Notes under the pieces: model-generated
Told to the model about the DNA's origin: nothing
The model's input: only the letters and a program-made list of their open reading frames with translations
Databases searched by the model: none
Position numbers and translations under genes: made by a program
Origin: WHSW01 sp963851045
Lineage (GTDB): Bacteria; Actinomycetota; Thermoleophilia; Solirubrobacterales; 70-9
Direction of reading: 5' to 3'
Length of the DNA stretch: 64,000 nucleotides
NCBI GenBank assembly: GCA_963851045.1
Contig: CAWKNC010000001.1
Location: forward strand, 998,681-1,062,680
Shown: positions 27,190 to 35,390 of the stretch, in pieces
How positions within the stretch are numbered: position 1 is the first letter of the stretch
Layout: the number at the start of each line of letters is the position of its first letter

Positions 27190-28162
27190 TCCCGGACAAG
27201 AGCTGGTCTTCGTCGGCGGCACCGGCCGCAGCGGCACGCACATCCTCAGCTACCTGCTCGATCGCCATTCGCGTTACCACGGCGTGCCGATCGAATGCCG
27301 TTTTCACTGCAACCCCAAGGGCCTTGCAGATGTCGTCATGGGCCGGACCGAGCCGGAGGAGTTCCTGCGAAAGCTGCGCGGCTACTGGTGGCACCGGGTG
27401 CGGATCGGCGATCGCGCCTACGTGCGGGCGAAATGGCGCGCGCTCGGCCGCGGCCAGGTGCGGGGGATGAGCACGATCGTCGAGCCCGAGGCGTTCGAGA
27501 CGGCCGCGGCGAGATTCGAATCGACGTATTCCGACGACCTGCTTGCCGCCTCGCGCACGCTCTTCTATGACCTCCTGCAGCCGCTGGCCGAGCGCGCGGG
27601 CAAGCCGGTGTTGGTGGAGATGAGCTGCTTTACGATCGCCGGGGCGGACGGGCTCGCCAAGATCTTTCCGGAGGCGAGGTTCGTGCACTCGGTGCGCGAC
27701 GGGCGCGACTCGGGCTCGTCGAAGGTCTCGCTTCGCCAAAAGCCCCATCACCCCACGGATGTCTCGTCCGGGATCAGCTTTTGGGCCGATCGGCTGCGCC
27801 AGGCCGAGGAGGGCGTGCGCGGCCTCTCCGACGCCGACCGCGAACGCCTGCGTGTGATCAGCCTCGACGAGCTGGTCTACAGCGACCGCGAGGGTTCATA
27901 CGCGGAGCTGTGCGAGTTTCTCGGCATCGCCGACGAGCCAGGGATGCGCGAGTTCTTCGAGACCGAGATGAACGCCGAGGCCGCCCATCGCGAGCGCTGG
28001 CGCAAGGGCCTGAGCGCCGACGAGCAGGCCGCGATCGTTGATCAGTACGAGGCCGAGCTGACGCGCCTGGAGGCCGAGAACTACCACTGCGCCCCGGTGT
28101 TGCGTCGCTCTTACGAGCGCGAGCGAGCTCCTGAGGCGGCGGCCGAGCCGCGCCCAAGTTGA
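27182..28162 (+). CDS. PAPS-dependent sulfotransferase, island copy 2
   Basis: A 326-residue tandem paralogue of the preceding gene, which it overlaps by 8 bp. VFVGGTGRSGTHILSYLLDR is the P-loop-like PAPS motif and FVHSVRDGRDSGSSKVSL the 3'-phosphate site. The N-terminal SRYHGVPIECRFHCNPKGLA region parallels the first copy's HRYGLVPVEVRFHTDPDG. Retention of both copies in one transcript suggests two different acceptor positions. This is inference. Confidence 0.88.
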   Translation: MADPGQELVFVGGTGRSGTHILSYLLDRHSRYHGVPIECRFHCNPKGLADVVMGRTEPEEFLRKLRGYWWHRVRIGDRAYVRAKWRALGRGQVRGMSTIVEPEAFETAAARFESTYSDDLLAASRTLFYDLLQPLAERAGKPVLVEMSCFTIAGADGLAKIFPEARFVHSVRDGRDSGSSKVSLRQKPHHPTDVSSGISFWADRLRQAEEGVRGLSDADRERLRVISLDELVYSDREGSYAELCEFLGIADEPGMREFFETEMNAEAAHRERWRKGLSADEQAAIVDQYEAELTRLEAENYHCAPVLRRSYERERAPEAAAEPRPS

Positions 28163-28178
28163 GGCGCCTGGGTTCCGC

Positions 28179-29684
28179 TTGAGGATCCTCTTCACCACGT
28201 CGAACGGCACGGGCCTCGGGCATCTGACCCGGTCGATGGCAATCGCCCGCAGGCTCGGAAGCGAGCACGAGTCGCTGTTTTTGACGCTCTCGGCGGCGGC
28301 ACCCGTGGTCGAGCAGATGGGATTTGCGGTCGAGTACGTCGCCTCCTACGCCACGCCGGGCTCCGGCAACGACTATCGCTGGTCGCGTCGCCTGCGCTCG
28401 CGCCTGCGCGCCGTGATCGCCGAGGCTCAGCCCGACGTCGTGGTCTTCGACGGCACCCACCCCTACGAGGCGCTTCTCGGCGCGCTGCCGCGCCAGGCGG
28501 AGGTGGTGTGGTGTCGGCGCCCGCTGTGGAAGGCCGGGTCCAGTCAGGTGCCGCTCAGGCGAGCGGGCGCCTTCAACGCCGTGCTCGAGCCGGGCGAGCT
28601 CGCCGAGGCCCTCGACGCCGGCCCGACCGTCGCTCTGCGCGAGTCGGCTCACCGAGTCGCTCCGATCGTCTTGCTCGACCGCTCCGAGCTCTTGTCGCGC
28701 GCCGATGCCGCCGCTGAGCTCGGCCTCGATCCCGCGGCAGCGACCGTCCTTGTCAGCCTCGGCCAGGGGGCCGAGGTGCAGGAGGCAAACCGGGTGGCGC
28801 TTGCAGCGCTCTCGGGAAGGCCGGGGATTCAGGTCGCAGCACTTTCGTCCGCGCTCGAGCGGGCCGGCGACGTGCCCGAGGGCGTGGTCGCCCTGCGCGC
28901 GACGTACCCGATGAGCCGCTACTTCGCGGCGATCGACGCCTGCGTCGCGGCCGCGGGCTACAACGCCTTTCACGAGCTGATCGCGCTCGCGGTCCCGTCG
29001 CTTTACGTGCCGATGCCGCGGCTCACCGACGACCAGCCGGCGCGGGCGCGCTGGGCCGAGGCCGAGGGCGTCGGCCTCGCCGTCAGCGGCCCGAGCGATC
29101 CGGCGCTGCCGGCAAAGATCGACGAGCTCCTGGAGCGCCGCGAGCAGATCCGCGGCGCCCTGGTGGTCCGCCCGGAGCCGACGGGCGCCACCGACGCCGC
29201 GGCCTGGCTCTCCGCCCTCGGGCGCGAGTCGCGCCTAACGTCGTCAGCGACGACGTTAGGCGCATCTCGCGGGGGGGCGAGGGAGTTTCGGCGGCGCTGG
29301 GGGAGCTTCTTCGGGTCGCTGCCGCGGACCGCGTGGCGGCTGGGCAAGCAGCAGCTCACCAAGCCGCGGGCACGCACGCTGATCTACGCGCTCGAGGTCG
29401 ACGGCGATGTCATCGAGGCGGTCCGCGCGACGCTGGCCCGGTCCGGCGAGAAGCCCGAACGCGCCCTCGTCGTCACCGACGCGCTCGGCGATCTGGGTGC
29501 GCTGCGAGCGCTGGGCTGCGGTGTCGAGCACGTCCCCGCGCGAGGATCGCGCCAGGCCGAGCTTGCCGGCGGCGCCTATGAGTTGTTTCGCGCACGCCGA
29601 CTCGAGCTGATTCTCGGCGAGCGTCCAAAGCCTCGTGCCACGCACGTGGTTCAGGGTGGGGCTCCGGTACCCTCAGGGCGCTGA
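28179..29684 (+). CDS. MurG-like (GT28 / GT-B) glycosyltransferase with extra C-terminal domain
   Basis: A 501-residue protein. Residues 1-340 look like a GT-B enzyme of the MurG/GT28 type: TSNGTGLGHLTRSMAIARRL is the Gly-rich N-terminal loop, TVLVSLGQGAEVQ the interdomain start, and AAAGYNAFHELIALAVPSLY the donor-binding region. A linker (about 345-375) leads to a C-terminal segment of about 125 residues not recognised (ERALVVTDALGDLGALRALG). The TTG start is at 28179, because no earlier start precedes the first strand. The linker DNA contains a perfect 15-bp palindrome. It probably adds a sugar to the island's glycan on the cytoplasmic side. Confidence 0.75.
   Translation: MRILFTTSNGTGLGHLTRSMAIARRLGSEHESLFLTLSAAAPVVEQMGFAVEYVASYATPGSGNDYRWSRRLRSRLRAVIAEAQPDVVVFDGTHPYEALLGALPRQAEVVWCRRPLWKAGSSQVPLRRAGAFNAVLEPGELAEALDAGPTVALRESAHRVAPIVLLDRSELLSRADAAAELGLDPAAATVLVSLGQGAEVQEANRVALAALSGRPGIQVAALSSALERAGDVPEGVVALRATYPMSRYFAAIDACVAAAGYNAFHELIALAVPSLYVPMPRLTDDQPARARWAEAEGVGLAVSGPSDPALPAKIDELLERREQIRGALVVRPEPTGATDAAAWLSALGRESRLTSSATTLGASRGGAREFRRRWGSFFGSLPRTAWRLGKQQLTKPRARTLIYALEVDGDVIEAVRATLARSGEKPERALVVTDALGDLGALRALGCGVEHVPARGSRQAELAGGAYELFRARRLELILGERPKPRATHVVQGGAPVPSGR
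29231..29263. repeat. Perfect intragenic palindrome, 15-bp arms, 3-nt loop
   Basis: GCGCCTAACGTCGTC (29231-29245) and its exact reverse complement (29249-29263) are separated by AGC. It encodes residues of about 351-362 of the MurG-like protein, in the linker between its two domains. A second copy was not found in the window by eye. Confidence 0.85.
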
Positions 29685-29685
29685 A

Positions 29686-30585
29686 ATGGAGGCCTCCACC
29701 CCCGTAAAACCGCATGAGCAAGCGACTTCTGGCGAGCCAGCCTCGACTGGGGGTGCGCTTCCGAACCTGATCGTGATCGGGGCGCAGAAGTGCGGGACGA
29801 GCGTTCTCCACTACTACCTCAGCCTGCATCCCGAGGTTTCGATGTCGCGACCGAAGGAGCTCAACTTCTTCATCGAGGAGCGCAACTGGCCGCGCGGGCT
29901 CGATTGGTACAAGGCGCACTTCGACGCCGAGGCGACGGTCCGCGGCGAGGCTTCGCCCAACTACACGGCGTTTCCGCAGCACGAGGGCGTACCGGAGCGC
30001 ATGGCCTCGGTGGTTCCCGACGCGAAGTTGATCTACATGGTTCGCGACCCGCTGGAGCGAATCGCCGCGCACTGGGTCCACAACTACGCGAAGCGCCGCG
30101 AGAAGGGAACGCTGGCCGAGACGCTCGTCCATCCCAACACCTCCTATGTGACCCGCTCGCTGTATGCGATGCAGCTCGAGCGCTTCCTCGCGCACTATCC
30201 GAAGGAGCAGATCCTCGTCTTCCAGCAGTCCGAGCTGCGCCACAAGCGGATGGAGACACTGCGCCAGATCTTCGAGTTCATCGGCGTCGATCCCGAGTTC
30301 AACCACCCGCGCTTCGAGCAGGAGCGCCACCAGACCTCGGGCAAGACCCGCGCGACGCGGCTCGCCGTCAAGCTCGAGAAGCTGGGACGCAGCCGGCGCG
30401 GTCGCTTCATTCCCTCGAACTTCTGGCTCGTTCTCGACGATCGCCTGCCGTTGCGCAAGGCGATCAAGCGTCCCGACGTGAAGGCGTCGCTGCCGCCCGA
30501 GACGCTCGCGGAACTGCGCGCTGATGCGACGCGCCTGCGCGAGCTGACCGGCCGAGACCTTTCCAACTGGAAGATCTGGGACTGA
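29686..30585 (+). CDS. Sulfotransferase domain protein, island copy 3
   Basis: A 299-residue member of a different sulfotransferase branch from copies 1 and 2. NLIVIGAQKCGTSVLHYYLS is the PAPS 5'-phosphosulfate loop of the NodH/heparan-type group, followed by EASPNYTAFP and the 3'-phosphate motif LIYMVRDPLERIAAHW. The ATG at 29686 is used because it lies one base after the preceding stop and about 28 residues before the PAPS loop. The protein is cytosolic. It is predicted to sulfate a glycan or glycolipid intermediate before export. Confidence 0.9.
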   Translation: MEASTPVKPHEQATSGEPASTGGALPNLIVIGAQKCGTSVLHYYLSLHPEVSMSRPKELNFFIEERNWPRGLDWYKAHFDAEATVRGEASPNYTAFPQHEGVPERMASVVPDAKLIYMVRDPLERIAAHWVHNYAKRREKGTLAETLVHPNTSYVTRSLYAMQLERFLAHYPKEQILVFQQSELRHKRMETLRQIFEFIGVDPEFNHPRFEQERHQTSGKTRATRLAVKLEKLGRSRRGRFIPSNFWLVLDDRLPLRKAIKRPDVKASLPPETLAELRADATRLRELTGRDLSNWKIWD

Positions 30586-30591
30586 GGCCCC

Positions 30592-32586
30592 GTGGCCGGT
30601 AAAGGCCGCCAGAACAAATCCAAGAACGACCACCCCGGAGGGACCGGCGCCGTCCTGGGCGTGCGCGTGATGCGCAACTCCTCGGTGCAGGCGATCTCGC
30701 TGGTGGTCGCCAACGTCATGCAGCTCATCTCGGTGCTGGTCGTCGCGGCCTTCCTGGGGCCGAGCGAGATGGCCCGCTTCGGGTTGCTGATCTTCCTCGC
30801 GGGCCTGGCCACGCAGGTGGCTTCGCTGCTCGTCAAACCGGGCACAGTCCGACGCGTCTTCGGCGGTGACGACGAGGACGACGATGACGCTGACGAAGAC
30901 GCGACGTCCTCATCGCCGCCGCACACCCTCGGTGCCGGCCTGGCCTGGGCGGTGGCGCTGGGCGTCATCGCCGCCGTTCTGATCTATGTCTTCCGCCGCC
31001 CGATCTCCGACGGCCTGCTCGGCAGCCCTGACGATGAGGGACTGGTCGCCCTCGCCGGCCTGCTCGCGGGCGCCTCGCTTCTGTTCAAGATCTGCGACAT
31101 CACGCTCTGGCTCGAACGCCGGCCCGGAGCGTTCTTGGTCGCCGACACCGGGAGGCCGATCCTCGGGCTGATCGTGCTGACCGCGTTCCTGGCGACCGGC
31201 GCCGGCGTCGAGGGCGCCGTGCTCGGAACGCTGATCGGCACCGCCGTTGCCGGCGCGGTGGGCCTGGTGTTGCTGAGCGGCAGCTTCGAGCCCAACTTCG
31301 ACCTCGGCGAAATCAAGCAGATCATTCTGCGCGGCCGCTATCGAGCGCCGATCATCATGTCGTTCTGGGTCGTCCAGAACGCCGACATCTTCATCCTCTC
31401 GCGCTTCGTCGACCACGAGGAGCTCGGGATCTACCACCTCGCCTCGCGGCTCGGGCTCGTCGTCTCGTTTCTGCCTCAGGGCTTTCGCATGGGAATGCGG
31501 CCGCTGCGCAAGTCGGCGATCTGGGACGCCTTTCAGGACGAGTACGGCAAGCAGACCGCCGGTGGTCAGCTGCTCGCGTACTTCAGCCTGATCTGCATCC
31601 TCGCCGTGCTCGCAATGATCCTCGCGGGGCAGGTTCTCGTCGACATCGCACCGCCCGAGTACTCGGGCGCCGCCAGCTTGATCCCGTTGACGGCGCTCGG
31701 CTTTGTCGGGCCGGCGCTCTATCGAACCGTCAACCAAAACGTCGCCCTGCCGAACAAACGCCCGTTCTTCATCGCCGGCGTCGTCTCCGCGGCGCTGCTC
31801 TTCTGCGGCGTCACCGTCGCGCTGGCGCCGGAGATCGGGGTCTACGCCGCGCCCATCGGGATGATCGTCGGCTTCGGCATCCCCGCCACGCTCATGTACG
31901 TCCGCGGCCAACGCGGCAAGAAGCCGCTTCGCTTCCCGTATCGCGCGGTCGGCACGGCGTTCTTGCTCGCCGCCGCCATCGCCGGTGGCGCGTCACTGCT
32001 TCCCGAGTTCAACCACTGGCTCGAGCTGGCCCTCGCGATCGTCCTCTGCGGCCTGTGGATCGTTCTGCTCGTCCCCCTGCACGCGATCCCGCCCGCGCAC
32101 TGGAAGCCACTGATCCACATGATGCGCTCGTTTCGAAGCGGCACTCCGGCGAACTTCCGCGCCCGCAAGGGCCTGCGCAGCCTCGAGCCCGACGTCCGCG
32201 ACGACCTGCGCCGAGCGGTGGTCGGTCGGCTGTCGCGCGAGCGGTTGCGACCCGACGCTGGGCCAGAAGGAGCGATGCTCGTCGCCGCGCTGCGCCAGGT
32301 GGGTCAGGAGGGTGGCATCGCGGTTCGCAACTCCGACCCGCTCGACGCACAGACAGCGATCTTCCTCTTCGAGGACGCCTCGACGGCGGTCCGCAACGCG
32401 AGCATGCGCAAGCTGCTCGACGAGGGCGCGGAGCCGAACGATCTCCGCATGCTCGAGGACCTGGTGACGACCCTGGCCCGCGCCCCGGTCGAGGCGTGGG
32501 AGAACCGGCCGGTCAAGCGCCGCGGCCACCGCGCTCGCCGTCGCCGAGCCGCGGCGCAGCTACGCCAGCACGCCGCGAACTCGTAG
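30592..32586 (+). CDS. MOP-superfamily polysaccharide flippase (Wzx/MurJ-like) with C-terminal cytoplasmic extension
   Basis: 664 residues. About 12-14 TM helices (residues about 25-490) begin with the typical RNSSVQAISLVVANVMQLIS and then SEMARFGLLIFLAGLATQ helices of oligosaccharide transporters. A soluble basic and acidic tail of about 160 residues follows. It should flip a lipid-linked glycan across the membrane. An acidic cytoplasmic insert (Asp/Glu-rich, near residue 90) is unusual. The GTG start is 6 bp after the sulfotransferase stop. It is the last gene of the co-directional island and is convergent with the next gene. Confidence 0.85.
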   Translation: MAGKGRQNKSKNDHPGGTGAVLGVRVMRNSSVQAISLVVANVMQLISVLVVAAFLGPSEMARFGLLIFLAGLATQVASLLVKPGTVRRVFGGDDEDDDDADEDATSSSPPHTLGAGLAWAVALGVIAAVLIYVFRRPISDGLLGSPDDEGLVALAGLLAGASLLFKICDITLWLERRPGAFLVADTGRPILGLIVLTAFLATGAGVEGAVLGTLIGTAVAGAVGLVLLSGSFEPNFDLGEIKQIILRGRYRAPIIMSFWVVQNADIFILSRFVDHEELGIYHLASRLGLVVSFLPQGFRMGMRPLRKSAIWDAFQDEYGKQTAGGQLLAYFSLICILAVLAMILAGQVLVDIAPPEYSGAASLIPLTALGFVGPALYRTVNQNVALPNKRPFFIAGVVSAALLFCGVTVALAPEIGVYAAPIGMIVGFGIPATLMYVRGQRGKKPLRFPYRAVGTAFLLAAAIAGGASLLPEFNHWLELALAIVLCGLWIVLLVPLHAIPPAHWKPLIHMMRSFRSGTPANFRARKGLRSLEPDVRDDLRRAVVGRLSRERLRPDAGPEGAMLVAALRQVGQEGGIAVRNSDPLDAQTAIFLFEDASTAVRNASMRKLLDEGAEPNDLRMLEDLVTTLARAPVEAWENRPVKRRGHRARRRRAAAQLRQHAANS

Positions 32587-32590
32587 AGCT

Positions 32591-33184
32591 TCAGTCGTCG
32601 TCGGACTCGGAGTCTGAGTCGGCGCCGTTGCCGTTCGTGTCGCCGCCGGCTCGCTTGATCACGATCCGGTCGGGCTCGACGGTGACCTCGATGGGACGGT
32701 GCCCCGCCCAGTGCTCGCTGTAGATGGGATCGTCGGCAATCGCGGGATCGAGCCAGAGGCCGTAGCCCTCCTTGCCGTGGTCGAAGCTCGCCTGCATTCC
32801 GGCGCCGGGCCGGCTGCTGCGACCGCGGCCACCGCGTCGACGGCGTCGACGGCGCGGACGGGTGGTCTCGCCATCGCCATCACCCTCGCCGCTGCGCCCG
32901 CTGGAGCTTTCGTCGTCGCCGTCATCGTCATCTGAGTCATCGTCGGAGTCGTCGGCATCGCCGGCGAGCTCCTCCTCGCGCGCGGCGGCCTCGATCTGAG
33001 CCTCGATCTCGTCACGGAGATCGGTCTCGTCGGCCTCATCCTCCGCGCTGAGCTCGTGACGGCGGCGAAATTCGCGTAGCTCCGAGGCCGAAACCTCGAG
33101 CTGATGAGCGATCCATGCGTCGGTGCGACCCTGTCGCACCCAGGCACGAACCTGGTTTAGCTGTGAACGAAGTGGCTTAGCCAA
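32591..33184 (-). CDS. Disordered acidic/basic hypothetical protein with N-terminal helix-turn-helix-like segment
   Basis: 197 residues in three parts. Residues 1-45 look like a small HTH (RAWVRQGRTDAWIAHQLEVS, then ASELREFRRRH). Residues 50-105 are a Glu/Asp/Ser-rich stretch. The next part is an Arg/Gly-rich patch (RPRRRRRRRGGRGRSSRPG) resembling nucleic-acid-binding tails. A folded end follows (GYGLWLDPAIADDPIYSEHW; RPIEVTVEPDRIVIKRAGG) and a second acidic tail. No family is recognised. It is divergent from csrA with a gap of about 150 bp, so the two may be co-regulated. Confidence 0.65.
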   Translation of the reverse strand: MAKPLRSQLNQVRAWVRQGRTDAWIAHQLEVSASELREFRRRHELSAEDEADETDLRDEIEAQIEAAAREEELAGDADDSDDDSDDDDGDDESSSGRSGEGDGDGETTRPRRRRRRRGGRGRSSRPGAGMQASFDHGKEGYGLWLDPAIADDPIYSEHWAGHRPIEVTVEPDRIVIKRAGGDTNGNGADSDSESDDD

Positions 33185-33335
33185 AAGTGTTTCCTTGAGC
33201 TTTCGAGGGAGTTATGTGGGAGCCCTGCCAGGCCCGGCGATACTAGATCATCAAACCGGTTACCCTGGATTCAGAACGAAAACGGGTGAGGGTCACCGGG
33301 GGGTGAGCCTCGGCCGCAGCTCGAATGGAGGCGAG

Positions 33336-33554
33336 ATGCTGGTCCTGACGCGCAAAACAAACCAGAGCATCATGATCGGCGATGACGTCGAGGTTTCGGT
33401 GCTCGCTGTCTCTCGCGACAAGATCCGCTTGGGGATCACGGCGCCACGCGACGTGCCGGTCTTCCGCAAGGAGGTCTACCTCTCGATCAAGGACGAGGGC
33501 GGGGGCGAGGACACGCCGATCCAGGAAGCCCTGGACGGCGCCAAGAAGAAGTAG
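33336..33554 (+). CDS. csrA: CsrA, carbon storage regulator (RNA-binding)
   Basis: A small 72-residue translational regulator that binds GGA-containing leader hairpins. MLVLTRKTNQSIMIGDDVEV and IRLGITAPRDVPVFRKEVY are diagnostic, including the Leu4 and Arg RNA-contact positions. The ATG at 33336 follows AATGGAGGCG. No flagellar genes or fliW are nearby, although csrA often sits with them. The 150-bp upstream gap contains GGTGA-ggg-TCACC, a short inverted repeat, but no recognised riboswitch. Confidence 0.95.
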   Translation: MLVLTRKTNQSIMIGDDVEVSVLAVSRDKIRLGITAPRDVPVFRKEVYLSIKDEGGGEDTPIQEALDGAKKK

Positions 33555-33639
33555 CTAATTCGCTGCTTTTTGCCAGCGTTGCGTTAGCGAACCTTCGTAC
33601 TTCGGGCCAAGCCTTGATAGGCTGCCACGGTCCCGTCCC

Positions 33640-33888
33640 ATGTCCGACCTTCGCATGAGCCAGAGCTTCGACGAGTTCGAGGTCGCCCTTCAGCAGGCGA
33701 CTGACCTCGATCGCCGCCGCCGCGCACAGCTTCGCCACCGTGCGGCCACCCGCTCGCGGGCGCGCCGGATTCAGCAGGTCGACAAGCGTGGCAACGTCGG
33801 CTTCGGGATGCTGCTGCTCGCGCTCTCCCTGACGGTCATCGTGGTCATGGTCGTCATGTTCGAGACGCTCGCCCTCTTGATGGGCTAA
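33640..33888 (+). CDS. Small single-pass membrane protein, hypothetical
   Basis: 82 residues: an acidic start, an Arg-rich helix (TDLDRRRRAQLRHRAATRSR) and one strong C-terminal TM helix (GFGMLLLALSLTVIVVMVVM). The layout is that of a C-tail-anchored protein with its body in the cytoplasm. Codon use matches the neighbours. It is 85 bp downstream of csrA in the same direction and convergent with the SNase-like gene (3 bp gap). Its function is unknown. Confidence 0.65.
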   Translation: MSDLRMSQSFDEFEVALQQATDLDRRRRAQLRHRAATRSRARRIQQVDKRGNVGFGMLLLALSLTVIVVMVVMFETLALLMG

Positions 33889-33891
33889 CGC

Positions 33892-34368
33892 CTAGCAGGC
33901 ACTCCAAAGACCGCGGCCGCCGGCAGACGCCTCCCGCTCGAGGCGCCCGAACAAGCCCGCGAACCGATCGTTGGGCGCAATGGTGAGCGTCGTGGCGAAG
34001 CCGCGGCGGACGAGCTCGGCGTTGACGAACGTGTCGCCGACGTAGACGTAGGCGAGCAGGCGGCCGTAGACGTCGCGGCGTTCGGCGTCGAAGTCGATGC
34101 GAACGCTCTCGCCGTCGACGAGCTGCTCGTTGAAGGCCGACGACTCCGGCCCGAAGCACTCGACCGGCTCGCCCGGCTTGACGCTCTCGGGCGTGTCGAT
34201 GCCGATGTAGCGAAGGTCCTCGATCTCGCCGTCGATGCGAACCTCAACCGTGTCACCGTCGACGACCCGCGTGACCGTCACGGTCGCGGAGTCCGCCTTG
34301 GCCCGGTCGCCGCCGCCGTCATCATCGCCGCCGCTCAGCAGCAGGTAGAGGACGACCGCCAGCACCAC
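33892..34368 (-). CDS. SNase-like thermonuclease family protein, membrane-anchored or secreted
   Basis: About 158 residues: a hydrophobic N-terminal helix (VVLAVVLYLLLSGG), an Asp/Gly linker and a staphylococcal-nuclease OB-fold domain. Motifs: VTRVVDGDTVEVRIDG, IGIDTPESVKPGEPV, RRDVYGRLLAYVYVG and LVRRGFATTL. The catalytic Arg/Glu/Arg positions look occupied, so Ca-dependent nuclease activity is plausible. The start is uncertain: the first canonical codons are tandem GTGs at 34368/34365, which leave a signal segment without basic residues. It follows the aldolase gene in the same direction after 32 bp. Confidence 0.82.
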   Translation of the reverse strand: MVLAVVLYLLLSGGDDDGGGDRAKADSATVTVTRVVDGDTVEVRIDGEIEDLRYIGIDTPESVKPGEPVECFGPESSAFNEQLVDGESVRIDFDAERRDVYGRLLAYVYVGDTFVNAELVRRGFATTLTIAPNDRFAGLFGRLEREASAGGRGLWSAC

Positions 34369-34400
34369 CAGCGACGCCGCGCTTGGAAAGCTCGAACGCG

Positions 34401-35321
34401 TTACGGAATCCGGCGCACGCTGGAGAGCATGATCTCCTTGATCTGCTCGACGATCTCCATCGCCTCGGAGCGCTCGCGCTGCCAGACGTTGCGGCCGTAG
34501 ATGACGCCCGAGCCTCCCGCCTCCATGATCATGCGCGTCTGGCCCAGGAGCTGGTCGTCGTCGACCTTCGAGCCGCCGGAAAGGACCACGAGCGAGCGGC
34601 CGGCGGACTCGACGACCTGGCGCACAGCCTCCTCCTGGCTGACCTCGAGCTCGTTGTAGGGCGCCGGGGCGTCCTTGTCGGAGTCCGGGTTGATCTTCGG
34701 CATGTTGAGCTTGACGACGTCTGCGCCCATCTCCATCGCCATGCGGGCGGCGTAGTCGATCGCGTAGAAGCTGTCCTGGCCGCCCTTGCCCTTGACGGCC
34801 GAGCCACGCGGATAGGCCCACACGACCAGCGGCATGCCGTAGCGGTCGCAGTCCTCGCGCACGGACTTCAGCTGCAGGAGGTCCTGGTCTTGGCGCGGCG
34901 AGCCGACGTAGAGCGTGTAGCCGACCGCGTCCGCGCCGAGGCGAACCGCGTCCTCAACCGACGCGTTGAGCGTCGAGAAGGCCTCGTCGGATGGCGGCAG
35001 GTCGGTCTTGCCGTTGACCTTGAGCAGCAGGGGCACCTGTCCCGCGTAGTCGGGGTAGTACTTCTCGGCGAGCCCGATCTGGCAGGCGATTGCCGAATAA
35101 CCGGCCTCGGCCGCGAGGCTGAACTCGTACTCGGGGTCCTTCGACGCCGGGTTCGGGAAGAAGTCGCGGGGACCGTGCTCGATTCCCTGGTCGATCGGGA
35201 GCAGCAGAAGCGTCCCCTGGCCGGGGCCAAACTCGAAGAGCAGGCGGCGCAGGCGGGTGCGCTTGCCGGGTGCGAGGGTCGCGAGGAGGGACTTCTGCTC
35301 GGTGACGCTGCCGACTTCCAT
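34401..35321 (-). CDS. Class I fructose-bisphosphate aldolase, DhnA/FbaB type
   Basis: Cleaves fructose-1,6-bisphosphate through a Schiff base. The 306-residue protein contains LLLLPIDQGIEHGPRDFF, AYPRGSAVKGKGGQDSFYAI, the Schiff-base lysine in ADVVKLNMPKIN, SLVVLSGGSKVDDDQLL and a phosphate-binding AGGSGVIYGRNVWQR. The ATG at 35321 has AAGGAGCG 11 bp upstream. It is divergent from the carboxylate-amine ligase gene. Related DeoC-fold aldolases (ADH synthase) are possible but fit less well. Confidence 0.9.
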   Translation of the reverse strand: MEVGSVTEQKSLLATLAPGKRTRLRRLLFEFGPGQGTLLLLPIDQGIEHGPRDFFPNPASKDPEYEFSLAAEAGYSAIACQIGLAEKYYPDYAGQVPLLLKVNGKTDLPPSDEAFSTLNASVEDAVRLGADAVGYTLYVGSPRQDQDLLQLKSVREDCDRYGMPLVVWAYPRGSAVKGKGGQDSFYAIDYAARMAMEMGADVVKLNMPKINPDSDKDAPAPYNELEVSQEEAVRQVVESAGRSLVVLSGGSKVDDDQLLGQTRMIMEAGGSGVIYGRNVWQRERSEAMEIVEQIKEIMLSSVRRIP

Positions 35322-35390
35322 GGGTTTCTGGGCGCTCCTTACGGGTCGGTTACTGCGGGGTCCAGGAGGGCCTGAGTATAGGCTCGCATC

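Noticed and set aside
33185..33335. Possible riboswitch upstream of csrA (GGTGA-ggg-TCACC and purine-rich blocks)
   Set aside because: No known aptamer core recognised; the only clear element is a 5-bp hairpin.
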